A stretch of 64,000 bases of DNA from Stenotrophomonas maltophilia (GTDB lineage Bacteria; Pseudomonadota; Gammaproteobacteria; Xanthomonadales; Xanthomonadaceae): positions 6,948 to 70,947 of the forward strand of contig DEZI01000005.1 in NCBI GenBank assembly GCA_002364755.1, given 5' to 3'. How positions within the stretch are numbered: position 1 is the stretch's first letter; each line of letters starts with the position of its first letter. Positions 27,885-36,429 of the stretch are shown piece by piece. The position numbers and the translations under genes are program-made. Under the pieces are notes generated by a model. It did no database searches. It was not told the origin of the DNA and saw only the letters and a list, made by a program, of their open reading frames with translations.

Positions 27885-29786
27885 ATGATCAATATCACCC
27901 TTCCCGACGGCAGCCGCCGCGAATTCGAAAATCCCGTCAGCGTCATGGACGTCGCCCAGTCGATCGGCGCCGGCCTGGCCAAGGCCACCATCGCCGGCGC
28001 CGTGGATGGCGTGCTGGTCGATGCCAGCGACGTCATCGACCACGATGCCAGCCTGCGCATCATCACCGCCAAGGACGAGGAGGGCGTGGAAATCATCCGC
28101 CACTCATGCGCCCACCTGGTCGGCCACGCCGTCAAGCAGCTGTATCCGGACGTGAAGATGGTGATCGGCCCGGTCATCGCCGAGGGCTTCTACTACGACA
28201 TCTATTCCGAGCGCCCGTTCACGCCGGAAGACATGGCCGCCATCGAGAAGCGCATGGGCGAGCTGATCGCCCAGGACTACGACGTCATCAAGAAAGTGAC
28301 GCCGCGCGCTGAAGTGGTCGAGATCTTCAAGGCCCGTGGCGAGGACTACAAGCTGCGCCTGATCGAGGACATGTCCGACGACATCCAGGCGATGGGCATG
28401 TACTACCACCAGGAATACGTGGACATGTGCCGCGGCCCGCACGTGCCGAACACGCGCTTCCTGAAGGCCTTCAAGCTGACCCGCATTTCCGGTGCCTACT
28501 GGCGTGGCGATGCGCAGAACGAACAGCTGCAGCGCATCTACGGCACCGCCTGGGCCGACAAGAAGCAGCTCGAGGCATACATCAAGCGCATCGAAGAAGC
28601 CGAAATGCGCGACCACCGCCGCATCGGCAAGCAGCAGGACCTGTTCCACCTGCAGGAAGAAGCCCCGGGCCTGGTGTTCTGGCACCCCAAGGGCTGGGCG
28701 CTGTGGCAGGTGGTCGAGCAGTACATGCGCAAGGTCTACCGCAGCAGCGGCTACGGCGAAGTGCGCTGCCCGCAGATCCTGGACGTCAGCCTGTGGAAGA
28801 AGTCCGGCCACTGGGACAACTACCAGGACAACATGTTCTTCACCGAATCGGAGAAGCGCACCTACGCGGTCAAGCCGATGAACTGCCCGGGCCATGTCCA
28901 GGTGTTCAACCAGGGCCTGCACAGCTACCGCGACCTGCCGATCCGCTACGGTGAGTTTGGTTCCTGCCACCGCAACGAGCCGTCCGGCGCGCTGCACGGC
29001 ATCCTGCGCGTGCGTGGTTTCACCCAGGACGACGGCCATGTGTTCTGCACCGAGAACCAGATCGAATCGGAAGTGACCGCGTTCCACCAGCAGGCGCTGG
29101 CGGTCTACCAGCACTTCGGTTTCGACGAGATCCAGATCAAGATCGCCCTGCGCCCGGAATCGCGCCTGGGTGATGACGCCACCTGGGACAAGGCCGAAGG
29201 CGCGCTGCGCTCGGCGCTGACCGCCTGTGGCGTGGAATGGCAGGAGCTGCCGGGCGAAGGCGCCTTCTACGGCCCGAAGATCGAGTACCACCTGAAAGAC
29301 GCGATCGGCCGTACCTGGCAGCTGGGCACCATGCAGGTCGACTTCATGATGCCGGGCCGCCTGGGCGCCGAGTACGTGGACGAAAACAGCCAGAAGAAGC
29401 ACCCGGTCATGCTGCACCGTGCCATCGTCGGCTCGATGGAGCGTTTCCTGGGCATCCTGATCGAGCACCACGCCGGCCAGTTCCCGGCCTGGCTGGCCCC
29501 GACCCAGGTGGTGGTGGCCAACATCACCGACGCCCAGGCTGAATACGTCGCCGGCGTGACCAAAACCCTTGCGGAGCAAGGCTTCCGCGTCAGCTCCGAT
29601 TTGCGTAACGAGAAGATCGGTTATAAAATCCGCGAGCATACGTTGCAGCGCGTGCCCTATCTGCTGGTCATCGGTGACCGCGAGAAGGAAAATGGAGCTG
29701 TGGCGGTGCGTACGCGTTCTGGCGAAGACCTTGGCAGCATGAGCCTGCAGGCCTTCATCGAGCGGCTCCACGCCGAGGGCGCGTAA
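27885..29786 (+). CDS. thrS: Threonine-tRNA ligase
   Basis: Class II aminoacyl-tRNA synthetase, 633 residues. Domains: TGS (1-60), the editing/SAD region with HSCAHLVGHA (about 75-210), the catalytic core with motif 2 (HRNEPSGALHGILRVRGFTQ) and the zinc-binding MNCPGH segment, and a C-terminal anticodon-binding domain. The ATG lies 66 bases after the leader terminator. Begins the thrS-infC-rpmI-rplT-pheST-ihfA cluster. Confidence 0.98.
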   Translation: MINITLPDGSRREFENPVSVMDVAQSIGAGLAKATIAGAVDGVLVDASDVIDHDASLRIITAKDEEGVEIIRHSCAHLVGHAVKQLYPDVKMVIGPVIAEGFYYDIYSERPFTPEDMAAIEKRMGELIAQDYDVIKKVTPRAEVVEIFKARGEDYKLRLIEDMSDDIQAMGMYYHQEYVDMCRGPHVPNTRFLKAFKLTRISGAYWRGDAQNEQLQRIYGTAWADKKQLEAYIKRIEEAEMRDHRRIGKQQDLFHLQEEAPGLVFWHPKGWALWQVVEQYMRKVYRSSGYGEVRCPQILDVSLWKKSGHWDNYQDNMFFTESEKRTYAVKPMNCPGHVQVFNQGLHSYRDLPIRYGEFGSCHRNEPSGALHGILRVRGFTQDDGHVFCTENQIESEVTAFHQQALAVYQHFGFDEIQIKIALRPESRLGDDATWDKAEGALRSALTACGVEWQELPGEGAFYGPKIEYHLKDAIGRTWQLGTMQVDFMMPGRLGAEYVDENSQKKHPVMLHRAIVGSMERFLGILIEHHAGQFPAWLAPTQVVVANITDAQAEYVAGVTKTLAEQGFRVSSDLRNEKIGYKIREHTLQRVPYLLVIGDREKENGAVAVRTRSGEDLGSMSLQAFIERLHAEGA

Positions 29787-29849
29787 GCAAAGGTCCGGTC
29801 CGGGTGAATAAGCGCCCGGACCGGTTCGATACCCTTGGGAGAACGTAAT

Positions 29850-30377
29850 ATCAGCACACCTGACAACAAACAGAACCGCAAGAATCAGGAAATCCGTGTG
29901 CCGCGCGTCCGCGTGATCGGCAGTGACGGAGAAATGATCGGCGTGTTGTCGCGCGACGAAGCGCTGTCCATGGCCGAAGATGAAGGCCTGGACCTGGTTG
30001 AAATCCAGCCGCAGGCCGATCCGCCGGTCTGCAAGATCATGGATTTCGGCAAGTTCAAGTTCGAAGCGCAGAAGAAGGCCAGCGAGGCCAAGAAGAAGAC
30101 CAAGCAGGTCGAGATCAAGGAAGTGAAGTTCCGTCCGGTCACGGACGAGGGCGACTACCAGATCAAGCTGCGCAAGATGCGTGGTTTCCTCGAGGAAGGC
30201 GACAAGATCAAGGTCAACATCCGCTTCCGTGGCCGTGAAATGAGCCACCAGGAACTGGGTCGCGAGATGGCCAACCGGATCGAGACCGATCTGGGCGAGG
30301 ACATCGTCATCGAATCCCGTCCGCGCCTGGAAGGGCGTCAGATGGTCATGATGATCGCGCCGAAGAAGAAGACCTGA
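29850..30377 (+). CDS. infC: Translation initiation factor IF-3, apparent AUC start
   Basis: IF-3 discriminates initiation codons and initiator tRNA on the 30S subunit. From residue 1 the protein reads (M)STPDNKQNRKNQEIRVPRV and ends MMIAPKKKT, 175 residues. There is no in-frame ATG or GTG at the expected place. GGGAG (29837-29841) is ideally spaced for ATC at 29850, and the alternative TTG at 29835 would lie within or before that Shine-Dalgarno. E. coli infC uses AUU for autoregulation by IF-3; AUC would serve the same purpose. Confidence 0.9.
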   Translation: MSTPDNKQNRKNQEIRVPRVRVIGSDGEMIGVLSRDEALSMAEDEGLDLVEIQPQADPPVCKIMDFGKFKFEAQKKASEAKKKTKQVEIKEVKFRPVTDEGDYQIKLRKMRGFLEEGDKIKVNIRFRGREMSHQELGREMANRIETDLGEDIVIESRPRLEGRQMVMMIAPKKKT

Positions 30378-30424
30378 GGCCTGCAGGGCTGCCTTTCGGG
30401 GCGCCTGGCTGAACGGTTCGGGGT

Positions 30425-30455
30425 AAAGGGACGCCATTGGCGTCCCTTTGCTTTT
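30425..30455 (+). terminator. Intrinsic terminator between infC and rpmI
   Basis: An 11-bp perfect stem (AAAGGGACGCC/GGCGTCCCTTT, loop ATT) followed by GCTTTTG. It separates infC from the L35/L20 genes at the transcript level. Confidence 0.8.
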
Positions 30456-30486
30456 GCGGCAGGACGTTTGAGGGTTGCAGGGGCTG

Positions 30487-30513
30487 GTGACAGGGCGGTT
30501 TTGCCTGTATCAT
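30487..30513 (+). promoter_or_regulatory. Tentative promoter for rpmI-rplT
   Basis: TATCAT (30508-30513) with GTGACA (30487-30492) upstream; the 15-base spacing is short, so this is a weak call. A promoter is expected because a terminator precedes it. Confidence 0.35.
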
Positions 30514-30630
30514 GCCCGGCTCGACCCACCCAGGACGGGTCGTACGCCGATCATGGCAGGACGGAAAGAGTGGCCCAGGCCACCGCCAGATCAGTCAGAA
30601 ACCAGGGTCACCCCCATCAAGGACATTGCA

Positions 30631-30828
30631 ATGCCCAAGATCAAGACCAACCGGGCAGCGGCCAAGCGTTTCCGCAAGACCGCCTCGGGCAAGTACAAGT
30701 GCGGCCATGCCAACCGTAGCCACATCCTCACGAAGAAAGCGACCAAGCGTAAGCGTAATCTGCGTCAGACGGGCCATGTCCGTGCAGAAGACGCAGGCCG
30801 TCTGGACCGCATGCTCCCTTACCTCTGA
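30631..30828 (+). CDS. rpmI: 50S ribosomal protein L35
   Basis: 65 residues, basic, with the L35 signature MPKIKTNRAAAKRFRKTASG and a C-terminal MLPYL. AAGGA lies seven bases before the ATG. It is 11 bases before rplT. In E. coli the pair is autoregulated by L20. Confidence 0.97.
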   Translation: MPKIKTNRAAAKRFRKTASGKYKCGHANRSHILTKKATKRKRNLRQTGHVRAEDAGRLDRMLPYL

Positions 30829-30839
30829 GGAACTGAAAA

Positions 30840-31199
30840 ATGGCACGAGTTAAGCGTGGCGTACAGGCGCGTCGCCGCCACAAGAAAATCCTTGATCTGG
30901 CGAAGGGCTACTACAATGCCCGTCGCAAGGTCTTCCGCGTCGCCAAGCAGGCGGTCATCAAGGCACAGCAGTACGCCTACATCGGCCGTAAGCAGAAGAA
31001 GCGCAACTTCCGTTCGCTGTGGATCACCCGTATCAATGCGGCTGCCCGCATCAACGGCCTGAGCTACAGCCGCTTCATGAACGGCCTGCTGAAGGCCGGC
31101 ATCACCCTGGACCGTAAGGTCCTGGCTGATATCGCCGTGCACGACGCAGCCGGTTTTGCTGCACTGGCCGAAAAGGCCAAGGGCGCACTGGCGGCATAA
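30840..31199 (+). CDS. rplT: 50S ribosomal protein L20
   Basis: 119 residues, the family's normal length. MARVKRGVQARRRHKKIL and the RNA-binding helix AYIGRKQKKRNFRSLWI are typical. GAGGAACTG precedes the ATG. Confidence 0.98.
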   Translation: MARVKRGVQARRRHKKILDLAKGYYNARRKVFRVAKQAVIKAQQYAYIGRKQKKRNFRSLWITRINAAARINGLSYSRFMNGLLKAGITLDRKVLADIAVHDAAGFAALAEKAKGALAA

Positions 31200-31201
31200 G
31201 T

Positions 31202-31290
31202 CCTTCCCGATGCCGTTGCCGTTCAACGGGAACGGTGTCTGGTAAAGGCAATGCATGGGGAAGGGCGCAAGTCCTTCCCCATTCTTTTTT
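31202..31290 (+). terminator. Terminator/attenuator-like structure before pheS
   Basis: A strong terminator is formed by GGGGAAGG (31257-31264) and CCTTCCCC (31273-31280), then ATTCTTTTTT. CCTTCCC at 31202-31208 is an exact competitor for the terminator's 5' arm, and a CCGTT-CCGT/ACGG-AACGG hairpin (31213-31235) sits between. A short frame, MPLPFNGNGVW (31210-31245), lies in the loop but has only one Phe codon and no Shine-Dalgarno. Confidence 0.6.
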
Positions 31291-31395
31291 GGGTCCCGGC
31301 AACGCCGCAGGCGCGCGGTGCGGGGACCGGCGGTGGCGACAGGGGTCGGCCCTTCGCGCATCGCGATGGCAGACCGACTGGAGTTCCGGCCCCCC

Positions 31396-32391
31396 ATGAG
31401 CGACATCCAATCCCTCACCACCCAGGCGCTGGCCGATGTGGCCGCCGCACAGAGCCCCGACACGCTGGAACAGCTGCGCGTGGCCCTGCTCGGCAAGAGC
31501 GGCAGCATCACCGCCCAGCTCAAGCAGCTCGGCACCCTGCCGGCTGACGAGCGCAAGGCCGCCGGTGAAGCCTTCAACCAGGCCCGTGACGCGCTGTCCA
31601 GCGCGCTGGGCGAACGCAAGGCCGTGCTGGAAAACGCCGCACTGGATGCGCGACTGGCCGCCGAAGCGATCGACATCACCCTGCCGGGCCGCGACTCCGA
31701 TCGCGCCGGCCTGCACCCGATCACCCGCACCCTGGAACGCATCACCGGCATCTTCGGCCGGCTGGGCTACGAGCTGTCCGAGGGTCCGGAAATCGAAGAC
31801 GACTGGCACAACTTCGAGGCGCTGAACTTCCCGCCGCACCACCCGGCGCGCGCCATGCACGACACCTTCTACTTCGGCGATGGCCGCCTGCTGCGCACGC
31901 ATACCTCCGGCGTGCAGGTGCGCTACATGGGCGAGCACCAGCCGCCGCTGCGCATGATCGCCGCCGGCAAGGTGTACCGCAGCGACAGCGACCAGACCCA
32001 TTCGCCAATGTTCCACCAGGTCGAAGGCCTGCTGGTGGATGAGCACTCCACCTTTGCTGACCTGAAGGGCACGCTGGCCGAGTTCGTGCGCGCGTTCTTC
32101 GAGCGCGATTTCGAAATGCGCTTCCGTCCCAGCTACTTCCCGTTCGTTGAACCGGGCGCGGAAGTGGACATCGCCTGGCAGCAGCCCGATGGCAGCACCC
32201 GCTGGCTGGAAGTGCTGGGCTGCGGCATGGTCCACCCGAACGTGCTGCGCAACGTCGGCATCGATCCAGAGCGCTACACCGGCTTCGCGTTCGGCCTGGG
32301 CGTGGAGCGCTTTGCGATGCTGCGCTACGGCGTCAACGACCTGCGCGCGTTCTTCGAGAACGACGTGCGGTTCCTGAAACAGTTCGCGTAA
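31396..32391 (+). CDS. pheS: Phenylalanine-tRNA ligase alpha subunit
   Basis: Class II synthetase catalytic subunit, 331 residues. It has an N-terminal coiled-coil (1 to about 90), motif 2-type MIAAGKVYRSDSDQTHSPMFHQ and motif 3-type GFAFGLGVERFAML. Start at ATG 31396 (MSDIQSLTTQAL); a longer frame back to 31255 lies in the attenuator. Partner of pheT downstream. Confidence 0.97.
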   Translation: MSDIQSLTTQALADVAAAQSPDTLEQLRVALLGKSGSITAQLKQLGTLPADERKAAGEAFNQARDALSSALGERKAVLENAALDARLAAEAIDITLPGRDSDRAGLHPITRTLERITGIFGRLGYELSEGPEIEDDWHNFEALNFPPHHPARAMHDTFYFGDGRLLRTHTSGVQVRYMGEHQPPLRMIAAGKVYRSDSDQTHSPMFHQVEGLLVDEHSTFADLKGTLAEFVRAFFERDFEMRFRPSYFPFVEPGAEVDIAWQQPDGSTRWLEVLGCGMVHPNVLRNVGIDPERYTGFAFGLGVERFAMLRYGVNDLRAFFENDVRFLKQFA

Positions 32392-32402
32392 GCCGCAACC
32401 AT

Positions 32403-32425
32403 GTAGAGCCGAGCCCTGCTCGGCT
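32403..32425 (+). repeat. GTAG palindrome between pheS and pheT
   Basis: GTAGAGCCGAGC followed by CCTGCTCGGCT, a GTAG-headed palindrome in the 87-base gap. Confidence 0.7.
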
Positions 32426-32478
32426 GCTCCTAAATTCGCAGGCCCAGGCGCATGCGCCGGGCCCACCAGGGTGACACC

Positions 32479-34908
32479 ATGAAATTCTCCGAAAACTGGC
32501 TGCGCAGCCACGTCCCGACCTCCGCCTCGCGCGATGAACTGAGCGCGGTGCTGACCGCCATCGGTCTGGAAGTGGAAGAAGTGACCGCGCTCGGCAACGG
32601 CCTGCAGCACGTGGTCGTGGCACGCATCGTTGAAGCCGTGCGCCACCCCGAAGCCGACCGCCTGCAGGTGTGCAAGGTCGACGCAGGGCAGGGCGAACTG
32701 CTGCAGATCGTCTGCGGTGCGCCGAACGCGCGCCCGGGTCTGGTTGCACCACTGGCCATGGTCGGCGCGCAGATCGGCGCCCTGGCGATCAAGCCGGCCA
32801 AGCTGCGCGGCGTCGAATCCAACGGCATGCTGTGCTCGGCCAAGGAGCTGGGCCTGGACACCGATGCCTCGGGCCTGCTGGAACTGCCTGATGACGCGCC
32901 GGTCGGCCAGACCCTGGTCGAGTACCTGGGCCTGCCGGACGCCAGCATCGAGATCAAGCTGACCCCCAACCGCGCCGACTGCTTCAGCGTGCGTGGCATC
33001 GCCTACGACGTGGCCGCGGCCACCCGCAGCGAAGTACTGGATTTCGCCGCCGACGCCATTGCCGCGGTCGGCAGCCGTGAGCTGTCCATCCAGCTTGACG
33101 CCGGCGCCGAAGCGCCGCGTTACCTGGGCCGCGTCATCGAAGGCATCAACGCCGCCGCAAGGACGCCGCTGTGGATGGCCGAGCGCCTGCGCCGCAGCGG
33201 CGTGCGTCCGGTCTCGCTGCTGGTCGACATCACCCAGTACGTGATGCTGGAACTGGGCCAGCCGATGCACGCCTACGACCTCGGCACCCTGCAGGGCAGC
33301 ATCGGCGTGCGTCGTTCGCGCGCCGGCGAAGCCATCAAGCTGCTGGACGGACGCGATGCGGTGCTGGACGAGAGCTTCCTGGTGGTCACCGACGCCGACC
33401 GTGCGGTCGGCCTGGCCGGCCTGATGGGCGGCTTCGACACCCGCGTCACCGACGACACCACCGCCGTGTTCCTGGAGGCCGCGCACTTCGCGCCGGCCGC
33501 CATCATGGGTCGTGGCCGCAAGCTGGGCCTGCACACCGATGCCGGCCATCGCTTCGAGCGTGGCGTCGACCCGGCGCTGCCGCGCACCGCCATCGAATAC
33601 GCCACCCGCCTGGTGCTGGACCTGGCCGGCGGTACCCCGGCACCGGTCACCGAGGCGCGCGCCGCGCAGGACAGCGCAAGTGCCGCGGGAGGCAGGATGC
33701 CGGGAGCGGCCGAGGCTGATCTGCTGCAGGCAGCGACGATCACCCTGCGCCGTGCCCGCATCACCCGCGTGCTGGGCATCACCATTGAGGACGCCGAAGT
33801 CGAGCGCATCCTGCGCGCGCTGGGCATGGGCGTGAGCGCGGCCGGCGAAGGCTGGCAGGTGACCGCACCGAGCCGCCGCTTCGACATCGCCATCGAAGAA
33901 GACCTGATCGAGGAACTGGCCCGCATCCACGGCTACGAGCAGATTCCGACCACCCTGCCGGGTGGTGCGGCGCGCGTGGCGATGCCGACCGAGACCCAGC
34001 TGGACGTGCTCAGCGTGCGTCGCCAGCTGGTCGCCCGCGACCTGCAGGAAACCCTGAACTTCGCCTTCGTCGACGATGCATTGCTGACCCAGTGGCAGCT
34101 GCGCGACAACCTGGTGCCGCTGGCCAACCCGCTGTCGGCCGAGCTGGCGGTGATGCGCCCGTCGCTGTTGCCGGGCCTGGTCGCCACCCTGGGCCGCAAT
34201 GCCGCCCGCCAGCTGGGTCGCGTGCGCCTGTTCGAGGTCGGCCGGGTGTTCGCCCAGCAGGCGGGCGAAGGCCAGCCGGCACCGCTGGAAACCCCGCGCG
34301 TGGCCGCCGCCGTCTGTGGCGATGCGCAGGCCGTGCAGTGGGGCCTGCCGACCCGCAAGGTCGACTTCCACGACCTGAAGGGCGACCTGGAATCGCTGGC
34401 CGCCGCCAGCGGTGCCGTCCTCGAATTCCGCCCCTCGACCCGCGCCTTCGGCCACCCGGCCCGCTCGGCCGAGGTGTACCGCGATGGCGTGGTGATCGGC
34501 TGGATCGGCCAGATCCACCCGCGCCTGGCCAAGGCCATGGACATCGATGCCGACGTCTATGCCTTCGAGCTGGACCTGGAGGCGCTGTCGGCCCGTGCGC
34601 TGCCGCGTGCCGGCGAGCTGTCGCGCTTCCCGGCCGTGCGCCGCGACCTCGCGTTCCTGGTGCCTGAACAGGTGGCCTGGAGCGACCTGGCCGCGACCAT
34701 GCGCCAGGCTGCCGGTCCGCTGCTGCGCGAGCTGAACCTGTTCGACCGATACGTCGGCCAGGGGGTCGAGCCGGGATTCAAGAGTCTCGCTATGGGCTTG
34801 ATTTTGCAGGACAAGTCGCGCACTCTGACGGACCGCGACGTGGAAGCGGTGGTGGCCGAGGCGGTCACTGCGATCGAGCGTGAACACCACGCACGGATCC
34901 GCGGCTGA
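32479..34908 (+). CDS. pheT: Phenylalanine-tRNA ligase beta subunit
   Basis: 809 residues with the order expected for PheT: tRNA-binding OB domain (about 40-150), B3/4 editing domain, B5 domain, catalytic-like core and a C-terminal anticodon-binding FDX-ACB domain (about 715-809, LSRFPAVRRDLAFLVPE). Start MKFSENWLRSHVPT at ATG 32479 with AGGGTG upstream. Confidence 0.97.
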   Translation: MKFSENWLRSHVPTSASRDELSAVLTAIGLEVEEVTALGNGLQHVVVARIVEAVRHPEADRLQVCKVDAGQGELLQIVCGAPNARPGLVAPLAMVGAQIGALAIKPAKLRGVESNGMLCSAKELGLDTDASGLLELPDDAPVGQTLVEYLGLPDASIEIKLTPNRADCFSVRGIAYDVAAATRSEVLDFAADAIAAVGSRELSIQLDAGAEAPRYLGRVIEGINAAARTPLWMAERLRRSGVRPVSLLVDITQYVMLELGQPMHAYDLGTLQGSIGVRRSRAGEAIKLLDGRDAVLDESFLVVTDADRAVGLAGLMGGFDTRVTDDTTAVFLEAAHFAPAAIMGRGRKLGLHTDAGHRFERGVDPALPRTAIEYATRLVLDLAGGTPAPVTEARAAQDSASAAGGRMPGAAEADLLQAATITLRRARITRVLGITIEDAEVERILRALGMGVSAAGEGWQVTAPSRRFDIAIEEDLIEELARIHGYEQIPTTLPGGAARVAMPTETQLDVLSVRRQLVARDLQETLNFAFVDDALLTQWQLRDNLVPLANPLSAELAVMRPSLLPGLVATLGRNAARQLGRVRLFEVGRVFAQQAGEGQPAPLETPRVAAAVCGDAQAVQWGLPTRKVDFHDLKGDLESLAAASGAVLEFRPSTRAFGHPARSAEVYRDGVVIGWIGQIHPRLAKAMDIDADVYAFELDLEALSARALPRAGELSRFPAVRRDLAFLVPEQVAWSDLAATMRQAAGPLLRELNLFDRYVGQGVEPGFKSLAMGLILQDKSRTLTDRDVEAVVAEAVTAIEREHHARIRG

Positions 34909-34935
34909 GCGGGAAGCACTCAGGGGTAGCAGGCA

Positions 34936-35235
34936 ATGGCATTGACCAAGGCGGAGATGGCGGAAAAGCTGTTCGACGAAGTCGGTCTGAACAAGCGGGA
35001 AGCCAAGGAATTCGTCGACGCGTTCTTCGATGTGCTGCGTGAAGCGTTGGAACAGGGACGTCAGGTGAAGCTGTCCGGCTTCGGTAATTTCGATCTGCGG
35101 CGCAAGAACCAGCGCCCGGGTCGCAACCCCAAGACCGGCGAGGAAATTCCGATTTCCGCCCGTACGGTGGTCACCTTCCGTCCGGGCCAGAAGCTCAAGG
35201 AGAGGGTGGAAGCTTATGCTGGATCCGGGCAGTAA
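34936..35235 (+). CDS. ihfA: Integration host factor alpha subunit
   Basis: 99-residue nucleoid DNA-bending protein. The proline-containing beta-arm segment RKNQRPGRNPKTGEEIPI is intact. Follows pheT, as in E. coli. Its last 20 bases overlap the next gene. Confidence 0.97.
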   Translation: MALTKAEMAEKLFDEVGLNKREAKEFVDAFFDVLREALEQGRQVKLSGFGNFDLRRKNQRPGRNPKTGEEIPISARTVVTFRPGQKLKERVEAYAGSGQ

Positions 35236-35572
35236 CCGCGAACTACCGCCGATCCCGGCCAAGCGCTACTTCACCATTGGTGAAGTAAGCGAGCTGTGCG
35301 ACGTCAAGCCGCACGTGCTGCGCTACTGGGAAACCGAATTTCCCAGCCTTGAGCCGGCCAAGCGCCGTGGCAACCGTCGCTATTACCAGCGTCATGACGT
35401 GCTGATGGTGCGGCAGATCCGCAGCCTGCTGTACGAACAGGGTTACACCATCGGTGGCGCACGCCTGCGCCTGGAGGGTCCGGATGCGCGCGAGGAATCC
35501 GCGTTGAGCAACCAGATCATCAAGCAGGTGCGCATGGAGCTGGAGGAAGTGCTGCATTTGCTTCGCCGGTGA
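35216..35572 (+). CDS. MerR family transcriptional regulator
   Basis: 118 residues. The N-terminal winged helix (YFTIGEVSELCDVKPHVLRYWETEFPSL) and a C-terminal coiled coil are present, with no metal-binding cysteines in the effector end. Gene order pheT-ihfA-merR is common in gammaproteobacteria. The start lies within ihfA, so it is translationally coupled. Effector unknown. Confidence 0.92.
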   Translation: MLDPGSNRELPPIPAKRYFTIGEVSELCDVKPHVLRYWETEFPSLEPAKRRGNRRYYQRHDVLMVRQIRSLLYEQGYTIGGARLRLEGPDAREESALSNQIIKQVRMELEEVLHLLRR

Positions 35573-35640
35573 TCCAAAACCCAGCGTAATCCGCTATACT
35601 TCACGGCCCGCCGCACTGGCGGGTACATCGCAGCATCAGT

Positions 35641-35717
35641 CGGGGCGTAGCGCAGCCTGGTAGCGCATCTGCCTGGGGGGCAGAGGGTCGTCGGTTCGAA
35701 TCCGGCCGTCCCGACCA
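35641..35717 (+). tRNA. tRNA-Pro (GGG)
   Basis: A 77-base cloverleaf with encoded CCA. Anticodon stem TCTGC/GCAGA encloses the loop CTGGGGG, giving anticodon GGG (reads CCC/CCU). A TATACT box (35595-35600) lies upstream. Confidence 0.96.
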
Positions 35718-35731
35718 CTGTGATGAAACGG

Positions 35732-35758
35732 AAAGCCTGCGCAGCGATGCGTGGGCTT
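35732..35758 (+). terminator. Terminator of tRNA-Pro
   Basis: AAAGCC...GGGCTTTTTT with an inner TGCGCA/TGCG stem, followed by a T-run. Confidence 0.85.
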
Positions 35759-35769
35759 TTTTGTTGTCT

Positions 35770-35825
35770 GTAGCGTCGAGCTTGCTCGACTGATCTTCGA
35801 GACAGTCGAGCAAGCTCGACTCTCC
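35770..35825 (+). repeat. Two facing GTAG-type palindromes
   Basis: GTAGCGTCGAGCTTGCTCGACT (two half-arms) is followed 12 bases later by AGTCGAGCAAGCTCGACTCT in opposite orientation. The two can also pair with each other into one long stem. Confidence 0.7.
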
Positions 35826-36026
35826 TGGTCATGCACGATACCGGGCGTTCAGGCCCGCAGCCCATGCAGCCGGGGAGTTCCCTTATCATCAGCGGACATC
35901 CGATCGCATCGGTTTTCTTCCAGTACCCACCGTCGCGCCAGCAGGCGGAGCGCCGGCTCCGGCCACCGGCGGCAACGGCGCGCGTGCCGGACGATGCGTG
36001 GACCACGACGACCACAGGGGGTTGCG

Positions 36027-36386
36027 TTGATCAGCAGTATCGTCATTCATCGCTCGGCTGGCGCAGGCACGGCCGGCGTCCATGTCCTGGATACCACGTT
36101 CAAGGACAAGCGCGTCTTTGTGTCCTGGGGCCTGCGCGGCGAGGACCTCAGCCGTGAAGCCGAACCGGCCGAAACCGTTGCCGCGCGCCAGGCGCTGCAG
36201 CGCGAATCGCGGCAGGTCGAAGGGCCTCGCAGCACCGAAGTCTTCATTGCCAACCAGGCAGCCACGGCCATCAGCGTGTACCGCATGCTGAGCGAAGCAC
36301 GCAGCGGCGACGCCGTGTTCTTCCTGTGCGATTCGCCTGCAGTGGTCGAGTGGCTGGTGACCGCGCTGGAAATACGCGAAGGCTGA
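36027..36386 (+). CDS. Conserved-looking protein of unknown function, TTG start
   Basis: 119 residues from TTG 36027 (ISSIVIHRSAGAG), with an AGGGGG Shine-Dalgarno seven bases upstream. The frame stays open upstream to 35751 through a repeat, so I use the TTG. Soluble, no signal peptide, mixed alpha/beta (VFFLCDSPAVVEWLV). I do not recognise the family. It converges on the racemase gene. Confidence 0.6.
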   Translation: MISSIVIHRSAGAGTAGVHVLDTTFKDKRVFVSWGLRGEDLSREAEPAETVAARQALQRESRQVEGPRSTEVFIANQAATAISVYRMLSEARSGDAVFFLCDSPAVVEWLVTALEIREG

Positions 36387-36392
36387 AATGCG

Positions 36393-36429
36393 GGCTCAGA
36401 GCCCTTCGCGTTGCGAAGGGATCCGACCC
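36393..36429 (+). repeat. GGTCGGATCCCTT-type palindrome, copy 1 (forms racemase C-terminus)
   Basis: CAGAGCCCTT...AAGGGATCCGACCC folds into a hairpin. Read on the minus strand it supplies the last codons and stop of the racemase gene. Related copies occur at 46380 and 49329. Confidence 0.65.

Noticed and set aside
31210..31245. Phe leader peptide (pheM-like) MPLPFNGNGVW
   Set aside because: Only one Phe codon, no Shine-Dalgarno, and the codons lie in a hairpin; kept only as part of the attenuator description.
31102..35262. A 1386-codon open frame on the minus strand opposite pheS-pheT-ihfA
   Set aside because: It mirrors strongly conserved plus-strand genes; the translation is Gln/His/Arg/Asp-rich low-complexity text typical of antisense frames in high-GC DNA.
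35641..35830. Integrative-element attachment site at tRNA-Pro
   Set aside because: No integrase gene and no second copy of the tRNA 3' end in the window; the adjacent inverted sequences are GTAG palindromes.
35751..36026. Upstream extension of the 36027 gene
   Set aside because: It would translate a tRNA terminator and palindromic repeats; TTG 36027 has a good ribosome-binding site.
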